Below are positions 5,657-6,128 of a stretch of DNA of 6,128 nt, piece by piece. The stretch covers positions 1 through 6,128 of the forward strand of contig DAHVRG010000316.1 in assembly GCA_027322565.1 (NCBI GenBank), written 5' to 3'. Both the position numbers and the translations under genes were made by a program. How positions within the stretch are numbered: position 1 is the first letter of the stretch; the number at the start of each line of letters is the position of its first letter. The stretch comes from Georgenia sp. (GTDB lineage: Bacteria > Actinomycetota > Actinomycetes > Actinomycetales > Actinomycetaceae). The notes beneath the pieces are model-generated. The model worked only from the letters and a program-made list of their open reading frames with translations. It had not been told where the DNA came from and did not search any database.

Positions 5657-6128
5657 ATGAGCGCCGTCGTGCGGCTGCGCGGCGTGCCCGTGGGGGAGGG
5701 GCGCGTGAAGGTTGCCGCCTCCCTGTGCGGCACCGGCCCGGACGAGCTGCTCGTCGAGGTCGACCACCTCCTCGCCGCGGGGGTCGACATCGCCGAGTGG
5801 CGGGTGGACCACCTGCTGGCCGAGCGGCTGGACGACCTCGCGGCCGTACCGACGCTCGCCGGCTCGCTCCGGCATCGCCTCGGGTCGACGCCGCTGCTCC
5901 TCACCGTGCGCAGCGCCGCAGAGGGTGGGCGCGCCGACCTGGCCGACGCCGACTACGCGCGCGCCGTGGAGGCCCTGCTCCGTGCCCGGGTTGGCGACGC
6001 CGTCGACCTCGAGCTCGCACGCACCGCCGTCCTGCCCGACCTCGTCGCGCTGGCCCGCGAGGCGGGTGCCCGCGTCGTCGTCTCGAGCCACGACGTCGCG
6101 GGTACGCCGACCGCCGAGGAGATCGGCG
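5657..6128 (+). CDS. aroD: Type I 3-dehydroquinate dehydratase, 3' partial
   Basis: The frame is open from ATG 5657 to the right edge (157 residues). GTG 5651 is an alternative start two codons earlier; GAGG (5648-5651) and GAGGA (5641-5645) provide the ribosome binding site. The enzyme dehydrates 3-dehydroquinate to 3-dehydroshikimate by a Schiff-base mechanism in the cytoplasm, in the shikimate pathway or in quinate breakdown. Type I signatures comparable with E. coli AroD are EWRVDH (47-52, substrate-binding Glu and Arg), LLLTVRSAAEGG (80-91, Arg85), DLEL (117-120) and VVVSSHDVAGTPTAEEI (140-156), with catalytic His145. The Schiff-base Lys lies beyond the window edge and cannot be checked. 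It is set apart from the upstream operon by about 120 bases with hairpins, so it is probably transcribed separately. Family assignment is very secure. Confidence 0.95.
   Translation, partial: MSAVVRLRGVPVGEGRVKVAASLCGTGPDELLVEVDHLLAAGVDIAEWRVDHLLAERLDDLAAVPTLAGSLRHRLGSTPLLLTVRSAAEGGRADLADADYARAVEALLRARVGDAVDLELARTAVLPDLVALAREAGARVVVSSHDVAGTPTAEEIG

Noticed and set aside
1..6128. CRISPR array, tRNA, rRNA or insertion sequence
   Set aside because: I saw no regularly spaced direct repeats, cloverleaf, rRNA-like segment, transposase or flanking target duplications on either strand.

Overview
The window is very G+C-rich, with dense coding and strong G/C bias at third codon positions. Translationally coupled ATGA junctions and purine-rich ribosome binding sites are frequent. 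The protein families (a MIDAS-type vWA/TPR membrane pair, a DUF5819-like protein next to an HTTM protein) point to an actinobacterium, plausibly of the Micrococcales; that placement is inference. All recognisable genes lie on the + strand.

Layout. (1) Positions 2-1764 hold the end of an operon encoding a membrane-anchored von Willebrand factor A protein (5' end outside the window) and, overlapping it by ATGA, a one-pass membrane protein with TPR-like helices and an extracytoplasmic tail of ten DEPS-type tetrapeptides. This pair resembles the distal genes of MoxR-DUF58-vWA-TPR (Bat-like) operons. A terminator-like hairpin follows at 1781-1808. (2) Positions 1765-2189 are a non-coding stretch of about 425 bases unusually rich in inverted repeats. 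They include a three-tier nested palindrome (2005-2059) and an 18-pair hairpin (2121-2161) ending just before the ribosome binding site of the next gene. (3) Positions 2190-5534 are a tight three-gene operon: a DUF5819-like one-pass membrane protein, an HTTM (vitamin K-dependent carboxylase-like) polytopic membrane protein, and a phytoene-desaturase-type FAD oxidoreductase. The first two overlap by ATGA and the third starts four bases after the second. Two terminator-like hairpins follow. (4) From 5657 to the window end lies the first part of a type I 3-dehydroquinate dehydratase (aroD), cut by the window edge before its Schiff-base lysine.

How they may work together. The first operon probably builds a cell-envelope complex assisted by an upstream MoxR-like ATPase that is not visible here. 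In the second, the DUF5819 and HTTM proteins are likely physical partners in the membrane. The fused-in-operon oxidoreductase makes a membrane redox or quinone-linked modification system conceivable but unproven. aroD appears to be an independent transcription unit of shikimate or quinate metabolism. The most notable things for a second look are the structured intergenic region 1959-2161 and the uncharacterised DUF5819-HTTM-oxidoreductase cassette.
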